64,000 nucleotides of DNA from Mesorhizobium muleiense (GCF_900099905.1 NZ_FNEE01000021.1:1-64000); one strand, 5' to 3'; shown: positions 9,686 through 19,375, numbered from the stretch's first letter. Program-made: numbers and translations. The notes: generated by a model not told the origin, from the letters alone.

Positions 9686-10426
9686 TTACGGGCTGCCTCG
9701 GCGGTACACCAAGATATGACGTTCGGATCGTTCGGTGAATGCACCTCTCGCCCAATCTCCCCAGCGCTCAGCTAGCTCCAGCCCCACGCATTCGGCCATG
9801 CTATCGAGTTCCTGATGATAAACGTAACGAACGCGTTGCGGTAAACGTCTGACCGACGTACCAGAAAACCAGAGGAGGGTTGAAACTAAGTTCTGGTTTA
9901 GTGGATCGTGGACAGCCACATTGAGGATCGTATTCTCATGATCCACTAGCCGCGCCGTTGTGGTTTGTTGGCGGCCGACGCGAGGATCCGAGCCTGGTAC
10001 ACCCAGTTCTATCACCAAAACCCCCTCATGTTCTAGCGCCTCCGCGGCAGATCGGAGGCAAGCTATTTGCGCTTCGCGCGTGAAGAGCAGCGTGAACGTG
10101 AAATAAACGCAATATACCAAACGGTAGCGTTGCTCTGATCTGAAATGGGAAATATCTCCCTGCCAAGCCTTGATTAGGTCGGTGCGCTTTGCGAGAAGTT
10201 CCAACATACTGCGGGAATTATCGATCCCGTCGACCTTGACCCCGCGCTCGCTCAACGGCACCGCCACGCGCCCGTCGCCTATACCCAGTTCGAGAGCACT
10301 GCCCCCGCTGCAATATCGCTCAAGAAAGGCGACCGTGTCGTCTACCTCGGCGACTTTACCTTGTAGGGTGGTGTACTTTTCATAGATCGGAGCGTAAATT
10401 TCACCATACGTTAACTCATCAGACAT
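9686..10426 (-). CDS. Class I SAM-dependent methyltransferase
   Basis: This is a 246-residue soluble protein of the Rossmann-like methyltransferase fold. The SAM-binding motif I is clear (ALELGIGDGRVAV, residues 44-56), followed by an acidic residue after strand 2 (VDGIDNS, about 65-71) and a post-motif stretch (GVLVIELGVPGSDP). It begins MSDELTYGEIYAPIYEKY, typical of small-molecule methyltransferases with an N-terminal YD/YE segment. A good site GGAGAAG lies 6 bases before the ATG. It stands alone, and no neighbour identifies the substrate. It is one of few intact genes in the left third. Confidence 0.85.
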   Translation of the reverse strand: MSDELTYGEIYAPIYEKYTTLQGKVAEVDDTVAFLERYCSGGSALELGIGDGRVAVPLSERGVKVDGIDNSRSMLELLAKRTDLIKAWQGDISHFRSEQRYRLVYCVYFTFTLLFTREAQIACLRSAAEALEHEGVLVIELGVPGSDPRVGRQQTTTARLVDHENTILNVAVHDPLNQNLVSTLLWFSGTSVRRLPQRVRYVYHQELDSMAECVGLELAERWGDWARGAFTERSERHILVYRRGSP

Positions 10427-10959
10427 GTTCGCTTCTCCTTCGATTGGGTTCGCAATTTGCTCGACTTACCTGCGTCCGTTCCGTCGCGACCAACTGTCGA
10501 GGGATAGCTCTCAAGCGAAATCGTCGTTACGGACATCGAACGGCTCCGTTCCTGGTGAAGTCGCAGTTCAAAGCGCAAGAGGTGTGCCAACTCAAAACCG
10601 GTTTCAGTTCAATACGTTGGCTTTTGGCGTCCGATTCTGCCTGTTTGTTTCGTCACAATTTTGTCGGGCTTCTAGCAGACTTCTTTGATGGGTCGTTTAG
10701 GTCAAACTACTCCTGCACTCTTTTTGTGGGACACTCCCGCAGGTCACTCGATTCTCTTCGCGGTCGGCCCTCTGGCCGCCGCATGATGGGGTCAGGAGAG
10801 CAAGGCGTCTCAATCTGTTTCACGAGCTCGCCGAGTTTGACCGGCAGGTTTGGGACTCTCAACGAGATCGCCTCGCCCATCGCCCCACGGAACGATTCAG
10901 GCATCGCGCTTTCGGGCAAAAGCTTTGTTCGTGTTGCGCGTTCCTTTGATTTGTCTCCG
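10427..10959. other. Stretch without a recognisable gene
   Basis: It contains the methyltransferase promoter region next to 10427 and then about 500 bases with no supported gene. Overlapping open frames exist on both strands without motifs. The right part may include the worn end of the IS110 element that follows. Confidence 0.4.
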
Positions 10960-11810
10960 TTCACGCCGCCAGGGCGGCAAGCGCCTTTCCAAAGCGGAAC
11001 TCGGTTGCGTCGGCCCACATGCGATGCAGGATGACCGCCAGCTTGCGTGCTACCGCCGCACGGGCGCGCCATGCCGCGGCGCCTGGCGATGTTATGCCCG
11101 ATGCCCTGAGGCTGGACCCATTTCTTCGAGCGCACTAGCAGCGTGTGTGTGGGCGGCCTCGTAGAGGGCGGTGCGGGCCAGTTCATCGCCGCAGCAGTTG
11201 ACCTTGCCCTCTGGATGTCGGTCTCGCCGGAACTGGTAGCGCGCCGGCGTCAGCCCCAGATGCGCCCGAACCGCCCGCGAAGAGCCGAAGCGCTCCGGCC
11301 GGTCGATCATGGCGCGGAAGGCGAGCGCGGTGATCGGCCCGAACCCCGGCGTGCTCATCAGCTGCCGGCAGACTTCTTCATTGCGTACGATTTCGAGAAC
11401 CTGCTTCGTCAGGCGGGTAAACTCTCCCAGCATGACGGCGAAGATCGCACTGGGCGCCGGCGCCGGCTAATTCCCGCGCGGCCCGCAAAAGCGCTGCGCG
11501 ACGGCAAGACCAGTTTGACGCCGGCCCTGCGCAGCATCGCGATCGAACGCATCTCGTTCAGCACCGTGCGGCGGTCAACCAGCAGCGCGCCAAAGCCGGC
11601 ACTGCCGCCTCTTCACGTGCACCTGCGGATACCAGCCAGTGCGCATGATCTGCGCCAGTGCGCGGGCGTCATTGCGGATCGGTCTTGTTGGGCATTGTCT
11701 TCATGGCCGCATTGGTCTGTCGTGTCTCGATGCAGGTCGCCGGCAGGCCTTCGGCGTGCAGTCCATCGTGACGCGGTCATGCCACTCCCCTTCCACGGGA
11801 ATCGGTGATC
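10960..11810 (-). pseudogene. IS110-family transposase remnant
   Basis: Reading from the right on the minus strand gives TMPNKTDRNDARALAQIMRTGWY (the DEDD-domain signature), then RALLVDRR-like residues, then an intact stretch MLGEFTRLTKQVLEIV through the Transposase_20 motif STPGFGPITALAFRAMID and CCGDELARTALYEAA. The last block (RKLAVILHRMWADATEF) lies in another frame. Several frame changes, near 11440, 11530 and 11110, make it inactive. At about 11880 it abuts an IS5 remnant on the same strand. Confidence 0.8.
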
Positions 11811-11889
11811 GCAACGTCACCAGCGTGCCATGGCCGCCCCTCTCGCCTCAGAGCAAGTTTTTGCAGAACCTTCAGGACACTATCCGGCT

Positions 11890-12464
11890 ACGATTGTCGA
11901 GTGGGTACTTGAGCGAGCGCGACCGCGCCCGTGGCAGCGATGGCTTGGTGTGGGGTCAGAGGCGTATCGGCTATGACCACCTCTGCGGGCAAGCCTTCGA
12001 TCCAGGTCGCAGCTTGCGGCGCATCGCCCTTTTGACCCGCGGTAAGCGTGAAGCGCAGAGGGCAGCCAAGCCCCGAACAGCCATGTGTATCTTGGTGCTC
12101 AGGCCGCCGCGGGAGCGACCAAGGGCTTGATCTTCAGACCCCCTTTTTTTGGCCCCAGCCGCATGTTGGTGGGCTCGGACGATGGTGGAATCGATGATCA
12201 GATATTCGAAGTCCGGATCATCCATCGACGATGCACCACACACACGCTTGCTGCTCCATCGGCTCATGCGCCGGAAGACGCTATTCCAATCGCCGAATAC
12301 ATCGGGAAGATCGCGCCAGGGGAGCCCGTGCGCACGATCCATAGCACCGCCTCGACGAACACCCGGTTATCGCGGCCCGTCGAGCCTTTCTGATCGGGCT
12401 GACCCATGACCAGCGGCGCCATCCGCTCCCACGCCGCATCGCGCAGCACTAACCGATCCATCAC
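11890..12464 (-). pseudogene. IS5-family transposase remnant (IS427-like group)
   Basis: It starts MMDRLVLRDAAWERMAPLV at 12464 and continues to VLWIVRTGSP. After a frame change near 12310 it reads WRDLPDVFGDWNSVFRRMSRW and YLIIDSTIVRAHQHAAGAKK (the catalytic Asp strand). Further downstream only shifted pieces of the DDE domain remain (GLPAEVVIADTP-like). The C-terminal third is lost at the IS110 junction. Confidence 0.8.
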
Positions 12465-12525
12465 GCCAAAGACTGCCTCAAAAAGCCGTCTTGAATCACG
12501 CCGCGATCAAAAAGGGAATCTGGAG

Positions 12526-12616
12526 GCTTCTGTGAGGTCCGTATGTTCGACGGGGCCGCTTGGCACGACGCGGACCTCATTGCAAGCCGGATTGAACGGA
12601 GCCGCGGCCAGGACTG
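12526..12616 (+). repeat. 91-bp inverted repeat, left arm
   Basis: This arm (GCTTCTGTGAGGTCCGTATG onward) is the reverse complement of 14002-14092 with about five mismatches over 91 bases. Within each arm the ends TGAGGTCCG and CGGACCTCA can pair as a 9-bp stem. In the right arm one stem base has changed. The two arms enclose a broken tyrosine recombinase and an IS91-type tail, so they probably mark the ends of a mobile unit, or two inverted copies of one end. Confidence 0.75.
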
Positions 12617-12751
12617 ACGTATCGAGCAGTTCAGGTTTGGCTGATTGAACGAAGCCGCCGACGCGGCATTGGCGGGTCGGTTTACAGGTGAAGCTTCTGT
12701 TTTGAAGGATTGCAGCTGTTGAAGCGCAATGTTGAGAACAGGAGCAATGAG

Positions 12752-13577
12752 ATGGCCGAATTGAGCCCTCTTCCCCCACGCATGATCGAGGACATGACCA
12801 TCCGCAATCTGTCGCCGGCGACACAACGATTCTACGTGCACGCTGTGGCAAAGTTTTCCCGCCATTTCGGCCGCTCTCCGGAACGGCTCGGACTTGAGGA
12901 TGTTCGCGCTTCCAGGTGCATCTGGTCTCTACCGGAATCTCGTGGCCGGCGCTGAACCAGACGGTGTGCGCACTGCGGTTCTTTTACGGCGTGACGCTCG
13001 GCCATGCCGAGATTCCTGAACGGATCGTCTACGCCCGCGCGCCTCACGCTGCCGGTGGTTCTCGGCACCGACGAAGTTGTCCGCTTTCTAGAGGCGGTCC
13101 AGTGCCTGAAGACGCGCATCGCCTTGACGACGGCCTATGCCGCGGGCCTTCGCGCTTCGGAGACCGTCGGGCTGAAGGTCGGGGACATCGATAGGCAGGC
13201 AAGGGCGGCAAGGACCGCACAGTGATGCGCAGCTTCTGCGCATCCTGCGGGTCTACTGGCGGCTGGCGAAGCCGCAGGGCTGGCTGTTTCCAGGCCAGGA
13301 GGCAAATCGACCCATCGACGTTCAGGTATTGTACTCGGCCTGCCGCTCGGCGCGTGCGGGCGCCGGCATCGACAAGCGCGTGACGGCCCACACGCTCAGG
13401 CACAGCTTCGCCACGCATTTGCTGGAGAACGGCACCGACATTCGCATCATCCAGGTGCTGCTGGGTCACAACCATCTGTCTTCGACGGCGCGCTACACTA
13501 AGGTCTCGAACGGCCTCATCCGGCGCACGACAAGCCCGCTCGACCGGTTGAACATCGAAGTCGTGCCGCCGGGCTGA
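12752..13577 (+). pseudogene. Tyrosine recombinase/integrase, frameshifted
   Basis: From MAELSPLPPRMIEDMTIRNL (12752) it has the SAM-like core-binding domain (ATQRFYVHAVAKFSRHF) and then the catalytic domain: the first Arg in AYAAGLRASE, HTLRHSF with His and Arg, LLGHNHLSS and the Tyr in ARYTKVS. The reading shifts near 12910 and 13040, and about 15-20 residues are missing near 13200, so it is inactive. Recombinases of this kind accompany IS91-type transposase genes in rhizobia (known family association), and a C-terminal trace of such a transposase follows. Confidence 0.85.
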
Positions 13578-13599
13578 TCGCCGCAGGCTGCTGGCCGAC

Positions 13600-13740
13600 A
13601 AGCCGCAAGCCGCTGCTGCCGGCGCAGAAGGCGATCTCTGCAGAAGCCAAGCCGTCATGCCGATGCCCGCGCTGCGGAGGGCGGATGACCATCCTCGACG
13701 TCTGGCATTGCGGGCAAGCGCCAGGCAGCCCTTCTGGAAC
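13600..13740 (+). pseudogene. IS91-type transposase, C-terminal trace
   Basis: Just after the recombinase, a reading AQKAISAEAKPSCRCPRCGG and RMTILDVWHCGQAPGS resembles the end of IS91-family transposases, which close with a CxxCGG motif and a short basic tail. The rest of the transposase (normally about 350 residues) is missing between the recombinase and this tail, suggesting an internal deletion. Confidence 0.5.
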
Positions 13741-14001
13741 GATAGCTCATGATTGCGCCGAGAGCGTCGAGAGCACGATGTTTGACATCAGCCGTCCTGC
13801 GCGCCGGTGCACCGGTCTTTTGCCCGTCTCGGGCCACCGCAACGAACGGTCGCCGCGAAGAACCACAGGGCGAGGTGGCTGAGCGCGATCTCCGGTACAA
13901 CTGTGGCGCGGTCGACATCCTCCCACCTCGCCGTTGCAGCCCGGGCGGCGTTCAGCCGCCCATTCCCGCCCGGGGGCGCCCGCCACAATGCCCATAGCGC
14001 T

Positions 14002-14092
14002 AGTCCTGCCCGCGCCTCCGTTCAATCCGGCTTGCAATGAAGTCCGCGTCGTGCCAAGCGGCCCCGTCGAGCATACGGACCTCACAGAAGCT
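14002..14092 (-). repeat. 91-bp inverted repeat, right arm
   Basis: This is the reverse-complement partner of 12526-12616. It lies 57 bases before the start codon of an IS630-type transposase, whose terminal sequence begins near 14110. The repeat may therefore be the old end of the recombinase-bearing unit at the point where IS630 joined. Confidence 0.75.
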
Positions 14093-14148
14093 GAGGGGAT
14101 TCCGGTTTGTGATTCAAGATGCTGGCTGGAGTGGAGGCCAGCATCGGA

Positions 14149-14712
14149 TGACGCGACCTCTTTCGAATGATCTTCGTGAACGTGTTGTTGGCGCGATGGA
14201 GGCCGGCGAACGCTGCCGATCGGTCGCGGCTCGTTTCGGCATCGCCGTATCGTCGGCGGTGAAGTGGTCTCAGCGCTACCGTTCGAGCAGGTCTGTCGCG
14301 CCCGGCAAGATGGGCGGCCATCGCAAGCGTGTGCTGGAGCCGCACCGTTTCATCGCGGAGCGGATCAACCAGACACCGCATCTGTCGCTGCACGGGTTGA
14401 AGGAAGAGCTGGCGGCGCGCGGGGTGAAGGTATCCACGATACAGTATGGCGGTTCCTGCGCCGCGAGGGGCTGCGGTTTAAAAAACACTGTTCGCCCTTG
14501 AGCAGGCCCGTGCCGATATTGCCCGCCGGCGGCAACGCTGGCGATCCTGGCAGTCCGCTCTCGATCCGAGACGGCTGGTGTCCATTGACGAAACCTGGAT
14601 CAAGACCAACATGGCGCCGCTGCGGGGCGGGGACCACGGGGCAAGCGCGTGCGCGGCTTTGCCCCGCACGGCCACTGGCGCACGCTGACCTTTCTCGGCG
14701 CTTTGCTGGGCG
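14149..14712 (+). pseudogene. IS630-family transposase, truncated and frameshifted
   Basis: The N-terminal HTH half is intact: MTRPLSNDLRERVVGAMEAG, then FGIAVSSAVKWSQRYR and KMGGHRKRVLEPH. After GVKVS the frame shifts near 14430 (VWRFLRREGLRFKK reads in another frame), then again near 14530 (DETWIKTNMAPLRG, the second catalytic region). The reading joins IS256-type sequence at about 14702 and the last third is lost. A closely related, also truncated, copy is at 50878-51201 on the opposite strand. Both copies share a left-end stretch TCAAGATG-TGGCTGGAG. Confidence 0.85.
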
Positions 14713-15085
14713 CGATGGTGGAGGTGGACGTGGAAGCAGCCTGCGGCCCGCTCCACGGCCGGGTTGAAGAGCGCGAGGCGCACCGCTGGGGCTCGACGCG
14801 CGGCCGGATCGGGTTTCACGGCGGCAAGGTCGCGTTCGAGCATCCGCGGGTGCGGACCGTCTATGGGTGGGAGATGGCACTCCCGAGCTGGGATCGCGCG
14901 ATGAAGGAGGACTGGCTCGGCCGCTGGGCGATGAACCTGATGCTGATCAACGCCTCGACGCGGCGGTTCGGACGGGCGGTGCGACTTCCGGAAGGAGATG
15001 TGCCGGCGGGTCATGGCAGCCGCGTGTCGAAATCGGCTACGTCGCGAAGCTTCGTGGCCTTGTCGACGGAGAAGTTCGAACCATC
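14702..15085 (+). pseudogene. IS256-family transposase, N-terminal fragment
   Basis: The open frame reads EVDVEAACGPLHGRVEEREA, GFHGGKVAFEHPRVR, ALPSWDRAMKEDWLGRWAM and NLMLINASTRRFGRAVRLPE, which are ordered blocks of the IS256 N-terminal part. It ends at the junction with an IS110 element. The same-strand C-terminal piece (IERLNGEIKRRTEVVGIF) lies at 16480-16575. The IS256 gene was thus split by the IS110. Confidence 0.8.
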
Positions 15086-16253
15086 AGCTCGTAGGCACGT
15101 TCGGCATTCTCGGCCGCGGCTTTCTCGCTGTTTCGCAACTCCTTCACGTTGTAGGCGTAAGCCGAACCGCGGCGACCGACACCGCGCTCGCCCGGCGCGC
15201 CTGCCTTGAGAGCGAGCTGCCTCTGCTTTGCCGCCACTAGCGCCGGGCGAGCCCAGAAGTAGTCCTGCTCCTTTGTCAGCAGATGCCAGACCAACACCGC
15301 GAGCTTGCGGGCGACCGCCACGGCTGCGACCTGATGGCCACGCTTGTTGCGGATGCACAGGAAGAAGGCTCTGAGCGGTCCGGGCGCTTTCGCCGCCGCC
15401 CAGGCGGCCTCGACCAGCATGGCGCGGCATGGGAAACGCCCATGTTTGCTGATCCGGCCATATTGCGCCAAGCCAAGACCGGATTGGCGCACACGCGGAT
15501 TGAGGCCGAAGTAGCTCACCAGCCTCTGCGGCTCGCGGAACCGCCGGATGTCGACCGACGGCGGCGATGATACCGCTCGCGACGATGGCATTGACGCCGG
15601 TGATCGTCTGAAGCCGCCGGACTTGCACATCATCACCGCTTCCCGGGTGATGTCGCGATCGAGGTCAGCCACATCCTCGGCCAGGCGGTCGATCTCGCGG
15701 ATATGGCGGGCGATGGCGGCCCGCTCGTCGTCGGGAAGCACCTGCCGCTCGAGCCAGGCGCGACCCCGACTGTTGAACAGATCGGCATGCGGGCACTTCG
15801 GCACGAGGTGCGCCTGCAGGATACCATGCACCTCGTTCTTCACGCGCGTGCGATGCCGCACGACCTGGTTGCGCCGCGCGACGAGGCGGCGAAGCCGCTC
15901 AGTCCGCTCATCGGGAATCCAGGACCTCAGCCAGAAAGCCGCTGGCATGGAGCTGCGCCAGAACGCCGGCATCGATCTTGTCGGTCTTGATCCTGGCATG
16001 GGCGATCGCCTTCACCTGCATCGGGTTGGCGACAATCACCCGGCCGACATAGGGCGACAGAACCCGAACCACCGCCATGGCGTTGCCCGTAGCCTCTACG
16101 ACAACCTCATCCGTCCGTCGCAAACTGCGGCCGAACCCTTCCAGTCCCGAGCCGGGTCATGTCGACCCGTCCGTGATGGCGCAGCCGGCCGTCTTCCCAA
16201 ACCAACCACCTCCGCAAAAGTGCGGTGGATTTCCATTCCAACACACGTCTCAT
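15073..16253 (-). pseudogene. IS110-family transposase, frameshifted
   Basis: Starting near 16253 on the minus strand, LRRWLVWEDGRLRHHGRVDM, then TDEVVVEATGNAMAVVRVLS and KTDKIDAGVLAQLHASGFL form the DEDD domain. RLRRLVARRNQVVRHRTRVK and, after a gap, LVSYFGLNPRVRQSGLGLAQ and RAMLVEAAWAAAKAPGPLRA form the Transposase_20 domain. Frame changes occur near 16120, 15920 and 15600, so it is dead though nearly full length. It sits between two halves of an IS256 transposase. Confidence 0.85.
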
Positions 16254-16479
16254 CGGCTCCCTCTCCTCAAACAGACGGGAGCCGGCGGGCGACGCGACAC
16301 CTACGGATCCGCGCTCTCGGCGCAACCGGGCAGGTCGCAGGGGCGGCCAGCTACTAACGCGAGCTCGCAGCTCATCGAATTGATGGGGCCTGCCCGAACT
16401 TGGCGTGCTCCCGGTGCCCCTGTCCCGGATGATCGCACCATACGCCGAAAATCGCTCATCTCCAGCGGGGATGGGATGG

Positions 16480-16575
16480 CACCGTCATGATTCCGGCTAC
16501 CAACCGATCGAGCGCCTCAACGGCGAGATCAAGCGGAGGACCGAGGTCGTCGGCATCTTCCCCAATGACGAGCGC
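16480..16575 (+). pseudogene. IS256-family transposase, C-terminal fragment
   Basis: The short reading QPIERLNGEIKRRTEVVGIF is the highly conserved C-terminal block of IS256 transposases. It is on the same strand as the N-terminal piece at 14702-15085, with an IS110 element between. On the right it abuts an IS630 remnant on the other strand. Confidence 0.75.
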
Positions 16576-17120
16576 CTGGATCTGGCTCTTCTCGTCCAAG
16601 CACAGGACCAGCGCGATTCGGGCGGTGCCATGTAGAGGCCGACGATGTCGCGCACCTTCTCGACAAACAAAGGGTCGCTCGATAACTTGAAGCTTTCTGC
16701 GCGGTGCGGCTGAAGGCCGAAGGCTTTCCATATCCGATGGATCGTCGATGGCGCATGGTGGACGGCGCGTGCCATCGAGCGCAGGCTCCAATGCGTGGCT
16801 TCGCGTGGTGTCGCCTCCAGTGTCAGGCGGATCGTCTCGGCAATCGCATCATCGCCGATCTGTCGTGGCGGACCCGGCCGCGGCTCATCGTAGAGGCCAT
16901 CCAGCCGATCTTGGGCAAAGCGGCGTCGCCACTTGCCGGCCGTGTTCTCAACCGCCCCGACGCGCTGCGCGATCACCTCGTTCTCAAGCCCCTCGGCCGC
17001 CAACAAAACAATCTCTGCCCGCTGCACCAGACCTTGCGCCGTTCGCCGCCGGCGCGACAGACCTTCAAGCTCCTTGCGTTCATCAGCGCTCAAGTCGATG
17101 GTTGCAGCAACTCGTGCCAT
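16575..17120 (-). pseudogene. IS630-family transposase, truncated (second type)
   Basis: From MARVAATIDLSADERKELEG (17120) the N-terminal HTH domain is intact for about 170 residues: QRAEIVLLAAEGLENEVIAQ, then RRFAQDRLDGLYDEPRPG and THWSLRSMARAVHHAPSTI. A frame change near 16620 precedes LVLCLDEKSQIQAL, the first catalytic Asp region. The gene is then cut by the IS256 C-terminal piece. This subfamily differs from the IS630 copy at 14149. Confidence 0.85.
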
Positions 17121-17124
17121 GCAT

Positions 17125-17630
17125 TGCATCTCCAATCAAATCAATGCAGTAATCGCACGAATTACGCGATCAGGACATTAGAGGATCGGGGCGTTGCTGG
17201 TCTGGCGGCGCGACTAGCGAACTAACGCGGATAATTCATGAAGGATTGTGCCCACTGGCGCAGAGGCCGGACAGCCTGATGTTCAGTTCAGCTTATCGAT
17301 TGAAGATAACCGTTCCTTGGAAGATGCACATCCGCGATCCTAACCTCGGCACGGACGGACGCATTCTAGCCGCAGGATAAGACGATCCCCGGGGAGCATC
17401 CGCCTCATTGCTCGGCCCATGAAGGGTGAAGCGGTAGACGAGGTACGCTGCCCTCCATCTGGGCGTATGACCTAAGGAATGAGTCCGCATCTGCAATTTG
17501 GGTGTGCCCGGCGAGTACAAGTGCATGCCAAATCGTCTCGTGGGTTGCGGTTACGACCGCTGACCTGTGGCGTCTCAAAGATTCCATGCGGTTCAAGCAA
17601 GGTACAAGACACTGGGATCGGATCATGGAC
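17125..17630. other. Stretch with no recognisable gene
   Basis: About 500 bases separate the IS630 remnant from the ABC binding-protein fragment. I see no conserved coding blocks. The first 60 bases probably include the worn IS630 end. Confidence 0.4.
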
Positions 17631-17634
17631 AATG

Positions 17635-17987
17635 ATTCGATGAAGCGAACTCTGCCAATTTCCCCGATCCGTCGAACTTCTACGGGTCGATCCTCGGCTG
17701 TGCTGGGGCGGTGCCGGGCGGCTGGAACTGGCCATGGTACTGCAAAAAGGATATCGGCGCCAAGGCGGCGGAAGTGGACTCCATGAGGGACCGGCGAAAT
17801 CTGTAGAGCGCAACAAGATTTGGAGCGCGATCTACGACCAGCCATAGCGGACGCACCGTGGGCGTCGGTGCTCGACGAGCAGCGCTTCACCATGAAATCC
17901 GCACGCATGGGCGGCGTCGACAATCTGTATATCGACCCGGTTCATGTCTTCAGCTACAACAATCTGTATGCAAAAGATGTGCAATAA
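17635..17987 (+). pseudogene. Peptide ABC transporter substrate-binding protein, C-terminal fragment
   Basis: The reading FPDPSNFYGSILGCAGAVPG, GWNWPWYCKKDIGAKAAEVD, ADAPWASVLDEQRFTMKSAR and GGVDNLYIDPVHVFSYNN is the C-terminal lobe and tail of a DppA/OppA-type periplasmic binding protein. In-frame stops or shifts occur near 17808 and 17847, and the whole N-terminal part is missing. Its stop overlaps the start of the acetamidase gene. This shows the amidase once belonged to an amide or peptide uptake operon. Confidence 0.75.
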
Positions 17988-18915
17988 CTGCGACTACACC
18001 ATCCATGGGCGCCATCACCATTTCGGCTGGGACAACTCCTTTGTTCCGGTCGAGCGGGTGGCACCCGGCTCGACAATCGAGTTCGAATGCCTTGATTCGT
18101 CGAGTGGGCAACTTCAGGCCGACAGCACGGTCGGCGACATCGCCAAATTCGACTTCGACAACCCGGTGACCGGGCCGATCTTCGTTGAAGGCGCGGAACC
18201 AGGTGATGCGCTTAAGGTGACGATCGAGATGTTCAAACCGTCGGGCTTCGGCTGGACGGCAAACATTCCGGGCTTCGGCCTGCTCGCCGACGATTTTCCG
18301 GAGCCGGCACTGAACATCTGGACATATGACGCCGCCTCGCTCGAGCCGGCGCTGTTCGGCAGAGGGGGACGCGTGCCGCTGAAACCGTTTGCCGGCACGA
18401 TCGGCAATGCGCCGGGGATGAAGGGCCACCATTCCGTTGTGCCGCCACGGCGCGTCGGCGGAAATCTCGACATCCGCGATCTCGCGGCCGGCACCACGCT
18501 CTATCTGCCGGTCGAAGTTCCGGGCGCGCTGTTTTCGGTCGGCGACACGCATGCCGCGCAGGGTGATGGCGAAGTGTGCGGCACGGCGATCGAAAGCACG
18601 ATGGATGTCGTGCTCAAGCTCGACCTGGTGAAGGATGCTCGGTTGAAGACGCCACGCTTCACCACGCCTGGCCCGGTCACGCGCCATCTCGACGCCAAGG
18701 GCTATGAGGTGACGACCGGCATCGGACCGGACCTGATGACCGGCGCCAGGGAAGCGGTCTCGCAGATGATCGACCTGCTTGCCGGCCGCTACGCAATGGA
18801 CCCGGTCGAGGCCTACATGCTGGTTTCGGTCTGCGGCGATCTCCGGATCAGCGAGATCGTCGACATGCCGAACTGGGTGGTGTCCTTCTACTTCCCGCGC
18901 TGCGTCTTCGAATGA
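17977..18915 (+). CDS. Acetamidase/formamidase family protein
   Basis: This family (FmdA_AmdA) hydrolyses short amides such as formamide or acetamide to ammonia and the acid. The start at 17977 gives MCNNCDYTIHGRHHHFGWDN, the usual opening of one rhizobial subgroup; an ATG 9 bases upstream is also possible. Family blocks include DIAKFDFDNPVTGP, EGAEPGDALKVTIE, GDTHAAQGDGEVCG and a C-terminal ISEIVDMPNWVVSFYFPR. About 312 residues, full length. The stop overlaps the start of a downstream ABC ATPase remnant (ATGA), and a binding-protein fragment overlaps its 5' end. It therefore sat inside an ABC uptake operon whose transporter parts have decayed. Exact amide unknown. Confidence 0.85.
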   Translation: MCNNCDYTIHGRHHHFGWDNSFVPVERVAPGSTIEFECLDSSSGQLQADSTVGDIAKFDFDNPVTGPIFVEGAEPGDALKVTIEMFKPSGFGWTANIPGFGLLADDFPEPALNIWTYDAASLEPALFGRGGRVPLKPFAGTIGNAPGMKGHHSVVPPRRVGGNLDIRDLAAGTTLYLPVEVPGALFSVGDTHAAQGDGEVCGTAIESTMDVVLKLDLVKDARLKTPRFTTPGPVTRHLDAKGYEVTTGIGPDLMTGAREAVSQMIDLLAGRYAMDPVEAYMLVSVCGDLRISEIVDMPNWVVSFYFPRCVFE

Positions 18916-19320
18916 GCAAAGGCGCAGGCAATACGCGGACCGGGGCTGCCGGTCCGGCCGCTTCGATCATGGCCGGAGCGGTGCTGGAGATCTCCGGCCT
19001 GACCGTCAGCGTGCGCGGCGAAGATGGCCAGCGGCCGGTGGTATCAGACCTATCGTTCTCACTTCCACGGCGAGACGCCTTGCATTGCCGGCGAATCCGG
19101 TTCCGGCAAATCGATGACGGCGCTGGCGATCATGCAATTGCTACCGCAGCAATGCCGGTTGGCTGTCGTCAGGCACCGTCCGGCTAGTGAGACCGATCTC
19201 GCGACACAATGACCGTCAGATGCAGCTCATTCGCGCCGACCGCGTCGCCCATGATCTTCCAGGAGCCCATGACGTCGCTCAACGCTCAACCTGGTGCTAT
19301 CGATTGGCTGGCAACTCATC
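18912..19320 (+). pseudogene. Peptide ABC transporter ATP-binding protein (DppD type), N-terminal remnant
   Basis: It begins at an ATG overlapping the acetamidase stop. AVLEISGLTVSVRGEDGQRP is the normal opening strand. After a frame change near 19060 the Walker A reads GESGSGKSMTALAIMQLLP. A third frame near 19240 gives AMIFQEPMTSLN, the Q-loop. The rest is lost at about 19320, just before the IS3-type inverted end at 19364. It would have powered import with the decayed binding protein upstream. Confidence 0.8.
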
Positions 19321-19363
19321 GACCCATCGAGGTGCCTGTCCCCCGTCAGCACCAATAAGACAA

Positions 19364-19375
19364 AATTGGGCTGAT
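19364..19375 (+). repeat. Inverted end of an IS3-type unit, left
   Basis: AATTGGGCTGAT here is the exact reverse complement of 22606-22617. The two define a 3.25-kb block containing IS3, IS701 and IS21 fragments, consistent with an IS3-family element later entered by other elements. A 12-base match alone is modest evidence, but an IS3-like orfA trace lies 65 bases inside the left end. Confidence 0.5.

Noticed and set aside
10444..11034. Plus-strand open frame of 196 codons
   Set aside because: No motif; its right part overlaps, antisense, the IS110 remnant. High G+C sequence gives long antisense frames by chance.
12540..12600. The 91-bp arm as a coding piece (VRMFDGAAWHDADLIASRIE)
   Set aside because: The reading slightly resembles ends of hydantoinase-type proteins, but it is too short and is repeated in inverted form, so a terminal repeat is the simpler view.
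18075..18095. GTTCGAATGCC as a tRNA T-arm
   Set aside because: It lies inside the acetamidase gene and no matching acceptor or anticodon arms surround it. No tRNA gene was found elsewhere either.
17950..18687. Minus-strand open frame of 245 codons
   Set aside because: Antisense to the acetamidase gene, which shows all family blocks.
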